Positions 24,424 to 31,967 of a stretch of DNA of 64,000 nucleotides are shown here, in pieces. The translations under genes and the position numbers were made by a program. This DNA comes from Gracilimonas sp965227215. GTDB lineage: Bacteria > Bacteroidota > Rhodothermia > Balneolales > Balneolaceae. How positions within the stretch are numbered: position 1 is the first letter of the stretch; each line of letters begins with the position of its first letter. The notes beneath the pieces are model-generated. The model was not told the origin of the DNA. It made no database searches and saw only the letters and a list, made by a program, of their open reading frames with translations. Location of the stretch: the NCBI GenBank assembly GCA_965227215.1, contig OZ245729.1, positions 1,860,001-1,924,000 on the forward strand, given 5' to 3'.

Positions 24424-24882
24424 TTACCCACCAAGTTCCTCTTTAACAACCCGGCTTACCATCGATCCTTCGGCTTTGCCTTTCAGTTGCCCCATTAAAG
24501 GACCCATCACTTTGCCCATATCCTGCATACCGGAAGCTCCAAGCTGGTCAATCTTTTCTTTGACAATTTTTCGCACTTCATCTTCTTCCATCATTGTTGG
24601 GAGGTACTGCTCAATGATCTCCAGCTCAGCCTTCTCAACATCCGCAAGATCATCTCTTCCTCCTTCTTCAAACTGCTCGATGGATTCTTTACGTTGCTTG
24701 GCGGCTTTCATCAATACTTCGATGGCATGCTCTTCAGAAAGCTCGGCTTCGCCTCCTTTTCTTTCACTGATTTCTTTTTCCATCAGCTTCGACTTTAAGG
24801 AACGCAAAACCTTCAGACGGTCTTGGTCCTTAGACTTCATAGCCTTCTTAATATCTGATTCTATTAATTCTTTTGTAGACAT
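24424..24882 (-). CDS. yqeY: GatB/YqeY-domain protein
   Basis: 152 residues that are helical throughout, opening TKELIESDIKKAMKSKDQDRLKVLRSLKSKLMEKE, with EQYLPTMMEEDEVRKIVKEKI and DMGKVMGPLMGQLKGKAEGSMVSRVVKEEL. This is the YqeY fold, shared with the C-terminus of GatB. A role in tRNA amidation or mischarging control is suspected but not established. First gene of a yqeY-cvpA-tyrS-xth operon; a terminator upstream separates it from the ribosomal protein genes. Confidence 0.92.
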   Translation of the reverse strand: MSTKELIESDIKKAMKSKDQDRLKVLRSLKSKLMEKEISERKGGEAELSEEHAIEVLMKAAKQRKESIEQFEEGGRDDLADVEKAELEIIEQYLPTMMEEDEVRKIVKEKIDQLGASGMQDMGKVMGPLMGQLKGKAEGSMVSRVVKEELGG

Positions 24883-24912
24883 ATTAGGTTTCCTCCGTGG
24901 CTAAAAATAACC

Positions 24913-24949
24913 AAAAAAAAAGGTTACACAATCATAATTGCGTAACCTT
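24913..24949 (-). terminator. Terminator of the rpmB-rpmG-DUF4295 operon
   Basis: Minus-strand hairpin AAGGTTACGCAATTATGATT with its partner GTGTAACCTT, followed by a T-run (A-run 24913-24919 on the plus strand). It is 28 bp past the DUF4295 stop. Confidence 0.85.
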
Positions 24950-24976
24950 AACTATTCATTATGAATGTAAAATCTA

Positions 24977-25147
24977 TCAGGCTTTATTTTTCTGAATAAA
25001 TTCTTTCACATTTTCCTGATCGATCATCACTTCTTTGTAGGCGTACTTGCCTTTATCGTTCTTGGTAGAAATGATAACCTTTGCCATTTTGCGGTGAGCC
25101 GCTTTCGCTTGTAATGCTTCTTGTCCAAATGATTGCTTCTTAGCCAT
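24977..25147 (-). CDS. DUF4295-like small basic protein in the ribosomal-protein operon
   Basis: A 56-residue, lysine-rich frame: MAKKQSFGQEALQAKAAHRK at the start, then AKVIISTKNDKGKYAYKEVM and a short C-terminal helix ending QKNKA. It matches my recollection of DUF4295, a family found beside rpmB and rpmG in Bacteroidota and relatives and possibly a ribosomal component. It starts eight bases after the rpmG stop, so it is the third gene of the rpmB operon and is cut off by the terminator. Codon use and charge match ribosomal proteins. Too small for most gene callers. Confidence 0.85.
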   Translation of the reverse strand: MAKKQSFGQEALQAKAAHRKMAKVIISTKNDKGKYAYKEVMIDQENVKEFIQKNKA

Positions 25148-25155
25148 AACTCTGG

Positions 25156-25320
25156 TTATTTAATTTCTTTGTGAACGGTATGTTTACGAAGAACCGGGTT
25201 GTATTTTTTTAGTTCAAGTCGATCCGTAGTCGTTCTTCGATTTTTAGTCGTAACATAGCGAGATGAACCGGGTTTTTCGGTACACTCTAAAATCACCTGA
25301 ACTCTGTTTCCTTTAGCCAT
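25156..25320 (-). CDS. rpmG: 50S ribosomal protein L33 (bL33)
   Basis: 54 residues: MAKGNRVQVILECTEKPGSS, then RYVTTKNRRTTTDRLELKKYNPVLRKHTVHKEIK. The TTKNRRTT and KKYNP..RKHT motifs are diagnostic of L33, a structural protein of the large subunit near the E site. The paired zinc cysteines of some L33 types are absent, with only one Cys, so this is the zinc-free form. It lies four bases after the rpmB stop. Confidence 0.96.
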   Translation of the reverse strand: MAKGNRVQVILECTEKPGSSRYVTTKNRRTTTDRLELKKYNPVLRKHTVHKEIK

Positions 25321-25324
25321 TTAT

Positions 25325-25570
25325 CTACACTTCTTTTATAAGAGTTCCTTTTTTCCGCGCTTCTTTCAGTACCGCAGAAATTCCTTTCTTGTTAATTGTT
25401 CTGACAGTTTTCGCAGAAACTTTAAGGGTTACCCACTTATCTTCTTCCGGAACGTAAAAACGTCGCTTCTGCAAGTTCAATTGAAAGCGATGTTTTGTCT
25501 TATTATTTGACTTGGAAGAACGGTACCCGTTCAAAGCTCCTTTACCTGTAATATCGTCTTTTCGCGACAT
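25325..25570 (-). CDS. rpmB: 50S ribosomal protein L28 (bL28)
   Basis: 81 residues beginning MSRKDDITGKGALNGYRSSKSNNKTKHRFQLNLQKRRFYVPEE, with W-V-T-L-K-V-S-A-K-T-V-R-T-I in the second half. The G-x-G-x-x-x-G and N-K-T-K-R-x-F-x-x-N-L-Q core is typical of L28. First gene of rpmB-rpmG-DUF4295. The 270-bp gap before gyrB should contain its promoter. Confidence 0.96.
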   Translation of the reverse strand: MSRKDDITGKGALNGYRSSKSNNKTKHRFQLNLQKRRFYVPEEDKWVTLKVSAKTVRTINKKGISAVLKEARKKGTLIKEV

Positions 25571-25680
25571 CGTTGTAATCCGTTAATTCGTAATGAAAAT
25601 AGACACCAAAGATAGAAGTATAATCATCAAAGTTCAACGGTTTTAGGGATGAAAATTCTAATTATTAACATTTCTCCGAA

Positions 25681-25689
25681 TTATCCACA
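25681..25689 (+). promoter_or_regulatory. Perfect DnaA box in the rpmB/gyrB intergenic region
   Basis: TTATCCACA, the strict DnaA consensus, lies in the 270-bp AT-rich gap between divergent rpmB and gyrB. It is a single box with no cluster, so a role in expression control of gyrB or rpmB is more likely than an origin. Confidence 0.5.
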
Positions 25690-25840
25690 TTTATAACTAC
25701 TTTTCTTAACGAGGATTTAACCCCAGAAACGACAGCTCTAATATTTTCAACAAAAACCCTTCCTTTTTTTGATTTTGCCTGTGTAAGCTCTATTTTCAGG
25801 CGTCAATAAACTCATCTTACAAAGCTATCACTCCATAATT

Positions 25841-27778
25841 ATGGCAAAAAAACAAGGTTCCGACTACAAGGCATCAAACATACAGGTTTTGGAGGGTCTT
25901 GAAGCGGTGCGAAAACGCCCTGCAATGTATATTGGGGATACAGGTCAGCGCGGCCTTCACCACTTAATTAACGAGGTGGTTGATAACTCCATTGATGAAG
26001 CGCTTGCAGGCTATTGCGATCACATCATTGTAACTATTAATGAAGACGGCTCCATGACCATACAGGATAATGGTCGTGGTATCCCGGTAGACACTCATGA
26101 AAAGCTGGGCATTCCGGCCGTGGAAGTTGTGCTTACCAAACTGCACGCCGGTGGTAAGTTTGACAAAGATACTTATAAGGTATCAGGTGGGCTCCACGGT
26201 GTTGGTGTAAGTTGTGTGAATGCCCTGGCCACCAACTTTCGGGCTGAAATTCACCGAGATGGTGAAATTCACGTGATGGAATTTGAACAGGGAAAAACTA
26301 CGGTTCCTCTTTCCGTTAAAGGAAAAACTAAAGAGACCGGAACCAAAATTTCTTTCACCCCTGATCCTACTATTTTTACTCAGACTGTTGAATTCAAGTT
26401 CGACATTATAGCTGAGCGAATGAGAGAACTCGCTTTCCTGAATCCTGAAGTAACCATTGAGTTGGTTGATGAGCGAGAGGAAGATGAAGAACTCAAAAAA
26501 GAGATTTATCACTACGAAGGCGGGGTTAAGGATTTTGTTGAATTCCTTGACGAGCACCGCGAATCGATGCTCACCACTCCTATTTATATAACCGGTGAAA
26601 TCGACAATGTGCCCGTTGAAATTGCGATCCAATACAACAGCTCTTTCAGTGAAAATGTCCATTCTTATGTAAATAATATTAACACCCGGGAAGGTGGTTC
26701 TCACGTTTCGGGTTTCCGAAGAGCACTTACCCGTTCTTTGAAGTCTTATGCTGAAAAGAACAATCTCATCAAGTCGAACAGTAAGATTTCTATTTCCGGG
26801 GAAGATTTCCGGGAAGGAATGACAGCCGTACTGAGTGTCAAAGTTGCTGAACCTCAGTTTGAAGGACAGACAAAAACCAAGCTCGGTAATTCTGAAGTTC
26901 AAAGTGCTGTAGAAGTTGTAGTATACGACCAGCTGAATGAATACCTGGAACAAAATCCTAAGGCTGCCAAAAAGGTAATTGAAAAAGTTGTTCTTGCTGC
27001 TGAAGCTCGTGAAGCTGCCAGAAAAGCTCGTCAACTTGTTCAGCGCAAGAGCGTTATGAGTGGTGGTGGGCTTCCGGGAAAACTGGCCGACTGCTCAATC
27101 AAAGATCCCGAGCACAGCGAAATTTACCTCGTTGAGGGTGACTCTGCCGGTGGTTCTGCCAAGATGGGGCGTAACCGAAGTTTTCAGGCGATCCTTCCTT
27201 TAAGAGGTAAAATCCTGAATGTTGAAAAAGCCAAGATCAATCGAATTTTGGAGAATAAAGAAATTCAGGCCATGATTACAGCATTGGGTACCGGTGTTGG
27301 GCACGGGGATGAGGATTTTGAGCTTGAAAAGCTTCGCTATCACAAGATTATTATCATGACGGATGCTGACGTGGATGGTTCTCACATTCGCACGCTTCTG
27401 TTAACGTTCTTCTATCGCTATATGCGTCCGTTGATTGAAAACGGATTCGTGTACATTGCTACCCCTCCTCTATATAGAATCACAACCAGTAAAGATCTGG
27501 AATACGCCTGGGATGATGAAACCCGGGATAAGTTGGTAAAAGAACTCAAGAAAACCCGCAAGAAGTTTGATGTTTCTCGCTACAAAGGTCTTGGTGAGAT
27601 GAACCCTGAGCAGCTTTGGGAAACCACAATGGATCCGGAAACACGCACCCTTCAGCAGGTAACTGTTGATAGTGCAGCCGGTGCCGATAAGCTTTTCTCA
27701 ACCCTTATGGGTGGAGATGTGGAGCCTCGTCGAGAGTTCATTGAGCGGAATGCCAAGTATGCCAACATCGATATTTGA
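25841..27778 (+). CDS. gyrB: DNA gyrase subunit B
   Basis: The ATPase half of gyrase, 645 residues. GHKL ATP-binding: DNGRGIPVDTH and GGLHGVGVSCVNAL; TOPRIM: EGDSAGGSAKMGRNR, PLRGKILNVEKA, and DADVDGSHIRTLLLTFFYR. C-terminal part KGLGEMNPEQLWETTMDPETRTL contacts GyrA. Length and the gyrA neighbour (45 bp downstream on the same strand) favour GyrB over ParE. It ends with no tail insertion. The upstream 270-bp gap contains a perfect DnaA box. Confidence 0.97.
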   Translation: MAKKQGSDYKASNIQVLEGLEAVRKRPAMYIGDTGQRGLHHLINEVVDNSIDEALAGYCDHIIVTINEDGSMTIQDNGRGIPVDTHEKLGIPAVEVVLTKLHAGGKFDKDTYKVSGGLHGVGVSCVNALATNFRAEIHRDGEIHVMEFEQGKTTVPLSVKGKTKETGTKISFTPDPTIFTQTVEFKFDIIAERMRELAFLNPEVTIELVDEREEDEELKKEIYHYEGGVKDFVEFLDEHRESMLTTPIYITGEIDNVPVEIAIQYNSSFSENVHSYVNNINTREGGSHVSGFRRALTRSLKSYAEKNNLIKSNSKISISGEDFREGMTAVLSVKVAEPQFEGQTKTKLGNSEVQSAVEVVVYDQLNEYLEQNPKAAKKVIEKVVLAAEAREAARKARQLVQRKSVMSGGGLPGKLADCSIKDPEHSEIYLVEGDSAGGSAKMGRNRSFQAILPLRGKILNVEKAKINRILENKEIQAMITALGTGVGHGDEDFELEKLRYHKIIIMTDADVDGSHIRTLLLTFFYRYMRPLIENGFVYIATPPLYRITTSKDLEYAWDDETRDKLVKELKKTRKKFDVSRYKGLGEMNPEQLWETTMDPETRTLQQVTVDSAAGADKLFSTLMGGDVEPRREFIERNAKYANIDI

Positions 27779-27823
27779 TCTAATTAATCTGAATACAGAC
27801 TAACCTTTTTTACTACCTGATTT

Positions 27824-30289
27824 ATGGCCAGAGAAAAAATTATACCTATTACTATAGAAGACGAAATGCAGTCGTCATACATCGATTACTCGATGTCGGT
27901 GATTGTATCAAGGGCGCTTCCTGATGTTCGGGATGGTTTGAAGCCTGTTCACAGAAGAGTTCTTTACGGGATGAATGATCTCGGAATGCTTCACAATCGT
28001 AATTATAAGAAGAGTGCCCGTATTGTTGGTGAGGTTCTTGGTAAGTATCACCCACATGGTGATTCTGCCGTTTATGATTCTATCGTTCGGATGGTTCAGG
28101 ATTTCTCCCTAAGATACCCCCTCGTGGATGGACAGGGTAACTTTGGATCCATTGACGGTGACAGTGCTGCGGCCATGCGTTATACGGAAGTTCGTATGGA
28201 TCGCCTGTCGGAAGAATTGCTTTCCGATATTAACAAAGAAACTGTTGATTATTCCCCTAACTTTGATGACACACTTGAAGAGCCGACCGTTCTTCCAAGT
28301 ATGCTTCCCAACTTATTGCTGAATGGAGCATCCGGTATTGCCGTAGGTATGGCTACCAACATGGCTCCGCACAATATGACGGAAGTAATTGATGGGGTTA
28401 CCGAATATATCGACAACCCGGATATAGAAATCAAGGAGTTAATGCAGCACATCAAAGCTCCTGATTTCCCAACCGCAGGTATTATTTATGGCTACGAAGG
28501 AGTTAAAGAAGCCTATGAAACCGGTCGTGGTAAAATCACTCTCCGTGCCCGAGCAAATACGGAAGAGCTTCGTGGCAACCGGGAACAGATTGTTATTACT
28601 GAAATCCCTTATCAGGTAAATAAGAGTACGCTCATTCAGAAAATTGCTTCTCTTGTAAATGACGAAAAGATTACGGAGATATCTGAAGTTAGAGATGAGT
28701 CTGACCGTGAAGGTATTCGAATTGTAATTATTCTTAAGCGTTCTGCAAACGCCGGAGTTGTACTGAACCAGCTGTACAAGTACACACAAATGCAGACTAC
28801 GTTTGGTGTGATTAACCTGGCTCTTGTTAAAGGGCGACCTAAGGTCATGGACCTTAAAGAGCTTATCTATCACTTTGTTGAGCATCGCGTTGATATCATT
28901 ATTCGTCGTACGATGTATGATCTCGATCAGGCAGAAGCTCGGGCTCATATTCTTGAGGGACTTAAGATTGCGCTGGATAACCTCGATGAGGTAATAAAAA
29001 CCATTCGAGCTTCAAACAGTCCACAGGAAGCGAATGTTGAGTTACGCAAGAAATTCGCCCTGACTGACATTCAGGCCAAAGCCATTCTGGACATGCGTCT
29101 TCAGAAGCTTACCGGCCTTGAGCGAGAGAAGATTGATGGCGAGTACAGAGAAATTATCGACAAGATCTCAGACTACCGCGATATTCTTACAAATCGTGAT
29201 AAGCAAACAGCCATTATTAAAGAAGAGCTTGCTGATCTGAAAAAACGTTATGGCGATGAGCGAAGAACACAAGTTGTTCACTCCGCTGACGATTTCAGTA
29301 TCGAAGACATGATTGCTGACGAAGATGTGGTTGTAACTATTTCCAATAAAGGCTTTATCAAGCGGATGCCGGTGAGCGGTTATCGTCGCCAGCGTCGCGG
29401 AGGTAAAGGCATGAAGGGAACTACAACCCGTGATGAAGAATATGTAGAACATTTATTTGTAGCTACCACCCATAATTATATCCTCTTCTTTACAGAAAAA
29501 GGGATGTGTTACTGGTTGAAGGTTTATGAAATTCCGGAAGGTGGCCGACTTGCAAGAGGACGAGCTATAGTGAATCTCATTGAGCTGGACAAAGATGACT
29601 CCATCAAAGCTTTTGTTCCGGTTAAAACCCTTGATGAAGAAGATTACATTAATAATCATTCTATCATCATGGCTACCAAAGACGGCCTTGTTAAGAAAAC
29701 AACCCTTGAGGCTTACAGTCGTCCTCGCCGGGATGGCATTATTGCTATCAACATTAAGGAAGGCGACAGTTTGCTTGCAGCCGAACTAACCGACGGCGAC
29801 AGTCAGATTATTCTTGCCAACAAAAACGGCCGCGCCATACGATTCCATGAAGAAGATGTCCGCGAAATGGGACGGAACACTTCAGGAGTGAAGGGGATGA
29901 CCCTTGGAAAAAATGGTGAAATCGTTGATATGGTTGTGATCCGAAATGCTCACGAAGCCACCGTGCTCGCCATGTCTGAAAACGGATATGGTAAGCGCTC
30001 TCTTGTAGACGACTACAGAGAGCAATCTAGAGGTGGTAAGGGTGTGATTACACTTAAGATAACACCAAAAACCGGTGATCTGATTGCCCTTAAGGAAGTA
30101 ACCGACCAGGACGATCTCATGATTATTACGGAGCGCGGAAAAGTGATTCGGATGAATTGCGGTGGAATTCGAACCATGGGTAGAAATACGCAGGGCGTTC
30201 GTATCATGCGTCTCGATTCTGATGGCGCCATTGCAGCCGTAACCCGTGTGGTGAACGAAGAGGAAGGAGATGAGGACGATGAAGATTAG
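27824..30289 (+). CDS. gyrA: DNA gyrase subunit A
   Basis: The cleavage-religation half of gyrase, 821 residues. The catalytic Tyr is Tyr120 in AAAMRYTEVRMD. The quinolone-determining stretch HPHGDSAVYDSIVRM keeps Ser81 and Asp85 (E. coli Ser83, Asp87), the sensitive-type residues. The C-terminal pinwheel has the GyrA box QRRGGKG at residue 523, which separates GyrA from ParC. The tail is very acidic (EEGDEDDED). It is 45 bp past gyrB and ends at a strong terminator, so the two are one operon. Confidence 0.98.
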   Translation: MAREKIIPITIEDEMQSSYIDYSMSVIVSRALPDVRDGLKPVHRRVLYGMNDLGMLHNRNYKKSARIVGEVLGKYHPHGDSAVYDSIVRMVQDFSLRYPLVDGQGNFGSIDGDSAAAMRYTEVRMDRLSEELLSDINKETVDYSPNFDDTLEEPTVLPSMLPNLLLNGASGIAVGMATNMAPHNMTEVIDGVTEYIDNPDIEIKELMQHIKAPDFPTAGIIYGYEGVKEAYETGRGKITLRARANTEELRGNREQIVITEIPYQVNKSTLIQKIASLVNDEKITEISEVRDESDREGIRIVIILKRSANAGVVLNQLYKYTQMQTTFGVINLALVKGRPKVMDLKELIYHFVEHRVDIIIRRTMYDLDQAEARAHILEGLKIALDNLDEVIKTIRASNSPQEANVELRKKFALTDIQAKAILDMRLQKLTGLEREKIDGEYREIIDKISDYRDILTNRDKQTAIIKEELADLKKRYGDERRTQVVHSADDFSIEDMIADEDVVVTISNKGFIKRMPVSGYRRQRRGGKGMKGTTTRDEEYVEHLFVATTHNYILFFTEKGMCYWLKVYEIPEGGRLARGRAIVNLIELDKDDSIKAFVPVKTLDEEDYINNHSIIMATKDGLVKKTTLEAYSRPRRDGIIAINIKEGDSLLAAELTDGDSQIILANKNGRAIRFHEEDVREMGRNTSGVKGMTLGKNGEIVDMVVIRNAHEATVLAMSENGYGKRSLVDDYREQSRGGKGVITLKITPKTGDLIALKEVTDQDDLMIITERGKVIRMNCGGIRTMGRNTQGVRIMRLDSDGAIAAVTRVVNEEEGDEDDED

Positions 30290-30320
30290 TTCTTAATCCT
30301 CAAATTTATTAGAAAAATAA

Positions 30321-30348
30321 AGGGCTTCAATTTTGAAGCCCTTTTTTA
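30321..30348 (+). terminator. Terminator of the gyrBA operon
   Basis: AGGGCTTCAA and TTGAAGCCCT form a 10-bp stem around a TT loop, followed by TTTTT. It is 31 bp past the gyrA stop. Confidence 0.9.
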
Positions 30349-30369
30349 TTATCAGGAATTTTTCTACCG

Positions 30370-31308
30370 CTAGTTGTCCAGCATTTCCCGGAGCAAATTC
30401 TTTCTTTTTTTGATAAGCTCTTTAGGCTCTTCAATTTTTACTTTTTTCCCAAACTGAAGAAGCCACTCGTTTATAAAGTCCAAATTATCGAAATCAAAGC
30501 ACACCTTAAAAAATTCAGAATTTAGCTGATTTTTCTTAATTATTTTAGCCGGTAAATTCGCCTCCAGACGCGAGATCTCTTCTTTTTTGACCTGTAGTAT
30601 TATTGACTGAGAACTCGCCTCAGATCGGAATATAAGGGCCTCTATGTCCAAATCGTTGTTTAGGTGATAGTTTTCGTCCAAGATTTTTACTTCTTCTACC
30701 TGCTCCAGAATAAAATTTCTAATTTCGCCCCGAAGATGAGATTTTCCAATCACGTTCCAATGATCCTGGTAAAAAACTAAAATGTAAGGGTCAATTTTTC
30801 GAACTCCCGTTTCTCCTGATTTTGTGGTGTACTTAAACTGAAGTCTTTTTTGCTGGGCGATGGCGCTGCTTATGAGATACCAATTTCCCCCTTTCTTTTT
30901 TTCTCCTCCGAATCTCAAATATGGATCGACAACTGTTCTTCCTTCTAATGAGGCCATAAACTCTTTCAATTCATTCGGGAGAACATTCTTTATTTTCACC
31001 TCAACTCCCCTGGCATCTTCTACTAATCCCTGGTCCACCTGAGACTTTACAAAATTCAGCCCAACCATGATGGTTGCAAGCTCTTTCGAAGTAAACATCA
31101 GTGGCGGAACCTTATACCCTTCAATCAAACCATAACCAGAATACCGGTCCCATGTAACGGGGACGTTAATTTCCTGCAACGCATTGAAATCACGGAAAAT
31201 AGTTCTCCTACTCACATTAAACCGCTCCGCCAATTCATTAACCGTTAAGCGTTTACCCGGCTGCTGAAGCAAAAGCATCAGTTTCAACCTTCTTTCTGAA
31301 CTATTCAT
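30370..31308 (-). CDS. WYL-domain transcriptional regulator with N-terminal helix-turn-helix
   Basis: 312 residues. An N-terminal HTH_11 winged helix (LKLMLLLQQPGKRLTVNELAERFNVSRRTIFRDFNAL), then a central WYL-type domain (about residues 135-220; WYLISSAIAQQKRLQFKYTTKSGETGVRKIDPYILVFYQDHWNVIG), and a C-terminal WCX-type region. WYL domains often sense ligands such as DNA breaks or nucleotides. It starts two bases after the rsmG stop, so it is translated as part of mnmG-rsmG, an unusual partner; target genes unknown. Confidence 0.88.
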   Translation of the reverse strand: MNSSERRLKLMLLLQQPGKRLTVNELAERFNVSRRTIFRDFNALQEINVPVTWDRYSGYGLIEGYKVPPLMFTSKELATIMVGLNFVKSQVDQGLVEDARGVEVKIKNVLPNELKEFMASLEGRTVVDPYLRFGGEKKKGGNWYLISSAIAQQKRLQFKYTTKSGETGVRKIDPYILVFYQDHWNVIGKSHLRGEIRNFILEQVEEVKILDENYHLNNDLDIEALIFRSEASSQSIILQVKKEEISRLEANLPAKIIKKNQLNSEFFKVCFDFDNLDFINEWLLQFGKKVKIEEPKELIKKRKNLLREMLDN

Positions 31309-31310
31309 AC

Positions 31311-31964
31311 CTATTCAATTCTTGAGATTTCTACCATAGACTTCCCTCTATAAAATTCATCCCCAAACCCAGGCATCAAATCAATAATGTTGATACTTAG
31401 AGACTCTTTAATTACACCCACTTCTCCTTCTACCTCTTCTCCTCCCTTAAGCAGAATGATTTTACTCCACGCCTTTGGTTCAAGCATTTTAACCAAATCA
31501 CTAATTTTAAACGCATGCTTTGAGATTAGCACTTCATCTTCACCAAAACTCACCTTCTCAACTGAGTGGGCGCTTGTCGATACATTCTCAAGACCCAGTC
31601 CTGCAGCCATATTCTTACAAGCCATAATCTTCTTTGTCACCACATCATTTAAATGCACTTGCTTTTCTTTATTACAGATGGCCAGCGGAATACCGGGCAA
31701 GCCGCCACCTGTACCAGAATCTATAACTTTATCAGCCCGCACAAACCACTCAGAGCCCGTTACCACCAGCGAATGCTCAACGTGTTTCTTTATGGTTTCA
31801 CGTGAAACATCGCGACTCACCAAGTTAATTTTCTTATTCCACCACAGCAGGCGATCTATATAATCTTCTAGTTTTTTTTCGTGCTGACTGAACAGGGCTC
31901 GAACCCCCACTGCTTTACTGTCGGGAAATGAGGTTCTGGAGATTTGATGTTCCACGTGAAACAA
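31311..31964 (-). CDS. rsmG: 16S rRNA (guanine(527)-N7)-methyltransferase
   Basis: 217 residues. Methylates G527 of 16S rRNA (streptomycin-site loop) with SAM. The SAM motif is VIDSGTGGGLPGIPLAI, and the rest follows RsmG/GidB order (LLWWNKKINLVS near the N-terminus; GLENVSTSAHSVEKVSF). Start is TTG at 31964, giving MFHVEHQ; no ATG fits, and this start overlaps a perfect parS sequence, as in some other genomes. It lies three bases past the mnmG stop and two before the WYL regulator. Confidence 0.93.
   Translation of the reverse strand: MFHVEHQISRTSFPDSKAVGVRALFSQHEKKLEDYIDRLLWWNKKINLVSRDVSRETIKKHVEHSLVVTGSEWFVRADKVIDSGTGGGLPGIPLAICNKEKQVHLNDVVTKKIMACKNMAAGLGLENVSTSAHSVEKVSFGEDEVLISKHAFKISDLVKMLEPKAWSKIILLKGGEEVEGEVGVIKESLSINIIDLMPGFGDEFYRGKSMVEISRIE
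31794..31809 (+). promoter_or_regulatory. Second parS-like site (15 of 16 bases) inside rsmG
   Basis: GGTTTCACGTGAAACA differs from the parS consensus TGTTNCACGTGAAACA only in its first base. It lies within the rsmG coding sequence, 138 bp from the perfect site. Two ParB nucleation sites this close fit a chromosomal centromere. Confidence 0.7.
31948..31963 (+). promoter_or_regulatory. Perfect parS site at the 5' end of rsmG
   Basis: TGTTCCACGTGAAACA matches the full 16-bp ParB-binding consensus TGTTNCACGTGAAACA. It spans the rsmG start region. In known genomes parS sites cluster near the replication origin. No parA or parB gene lies in the window. Confidence 0.9.
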
Positions 31965-31967
31965 GTT

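Noticed and set aside
25571..25840. The gyrB upstream gap as the replication origin
   Set aside because: It has only one exact DnaA box and no triplet run; the 52.7-kb gap has a far denser cluster.
26183..27034. A 283-codon open frame on the minus strand opposite gyrB
   Set aside because: It is an antisense shadow of gyrB, which has all family motifs on the plus strand; the product is low-complexity and matches nothing known.
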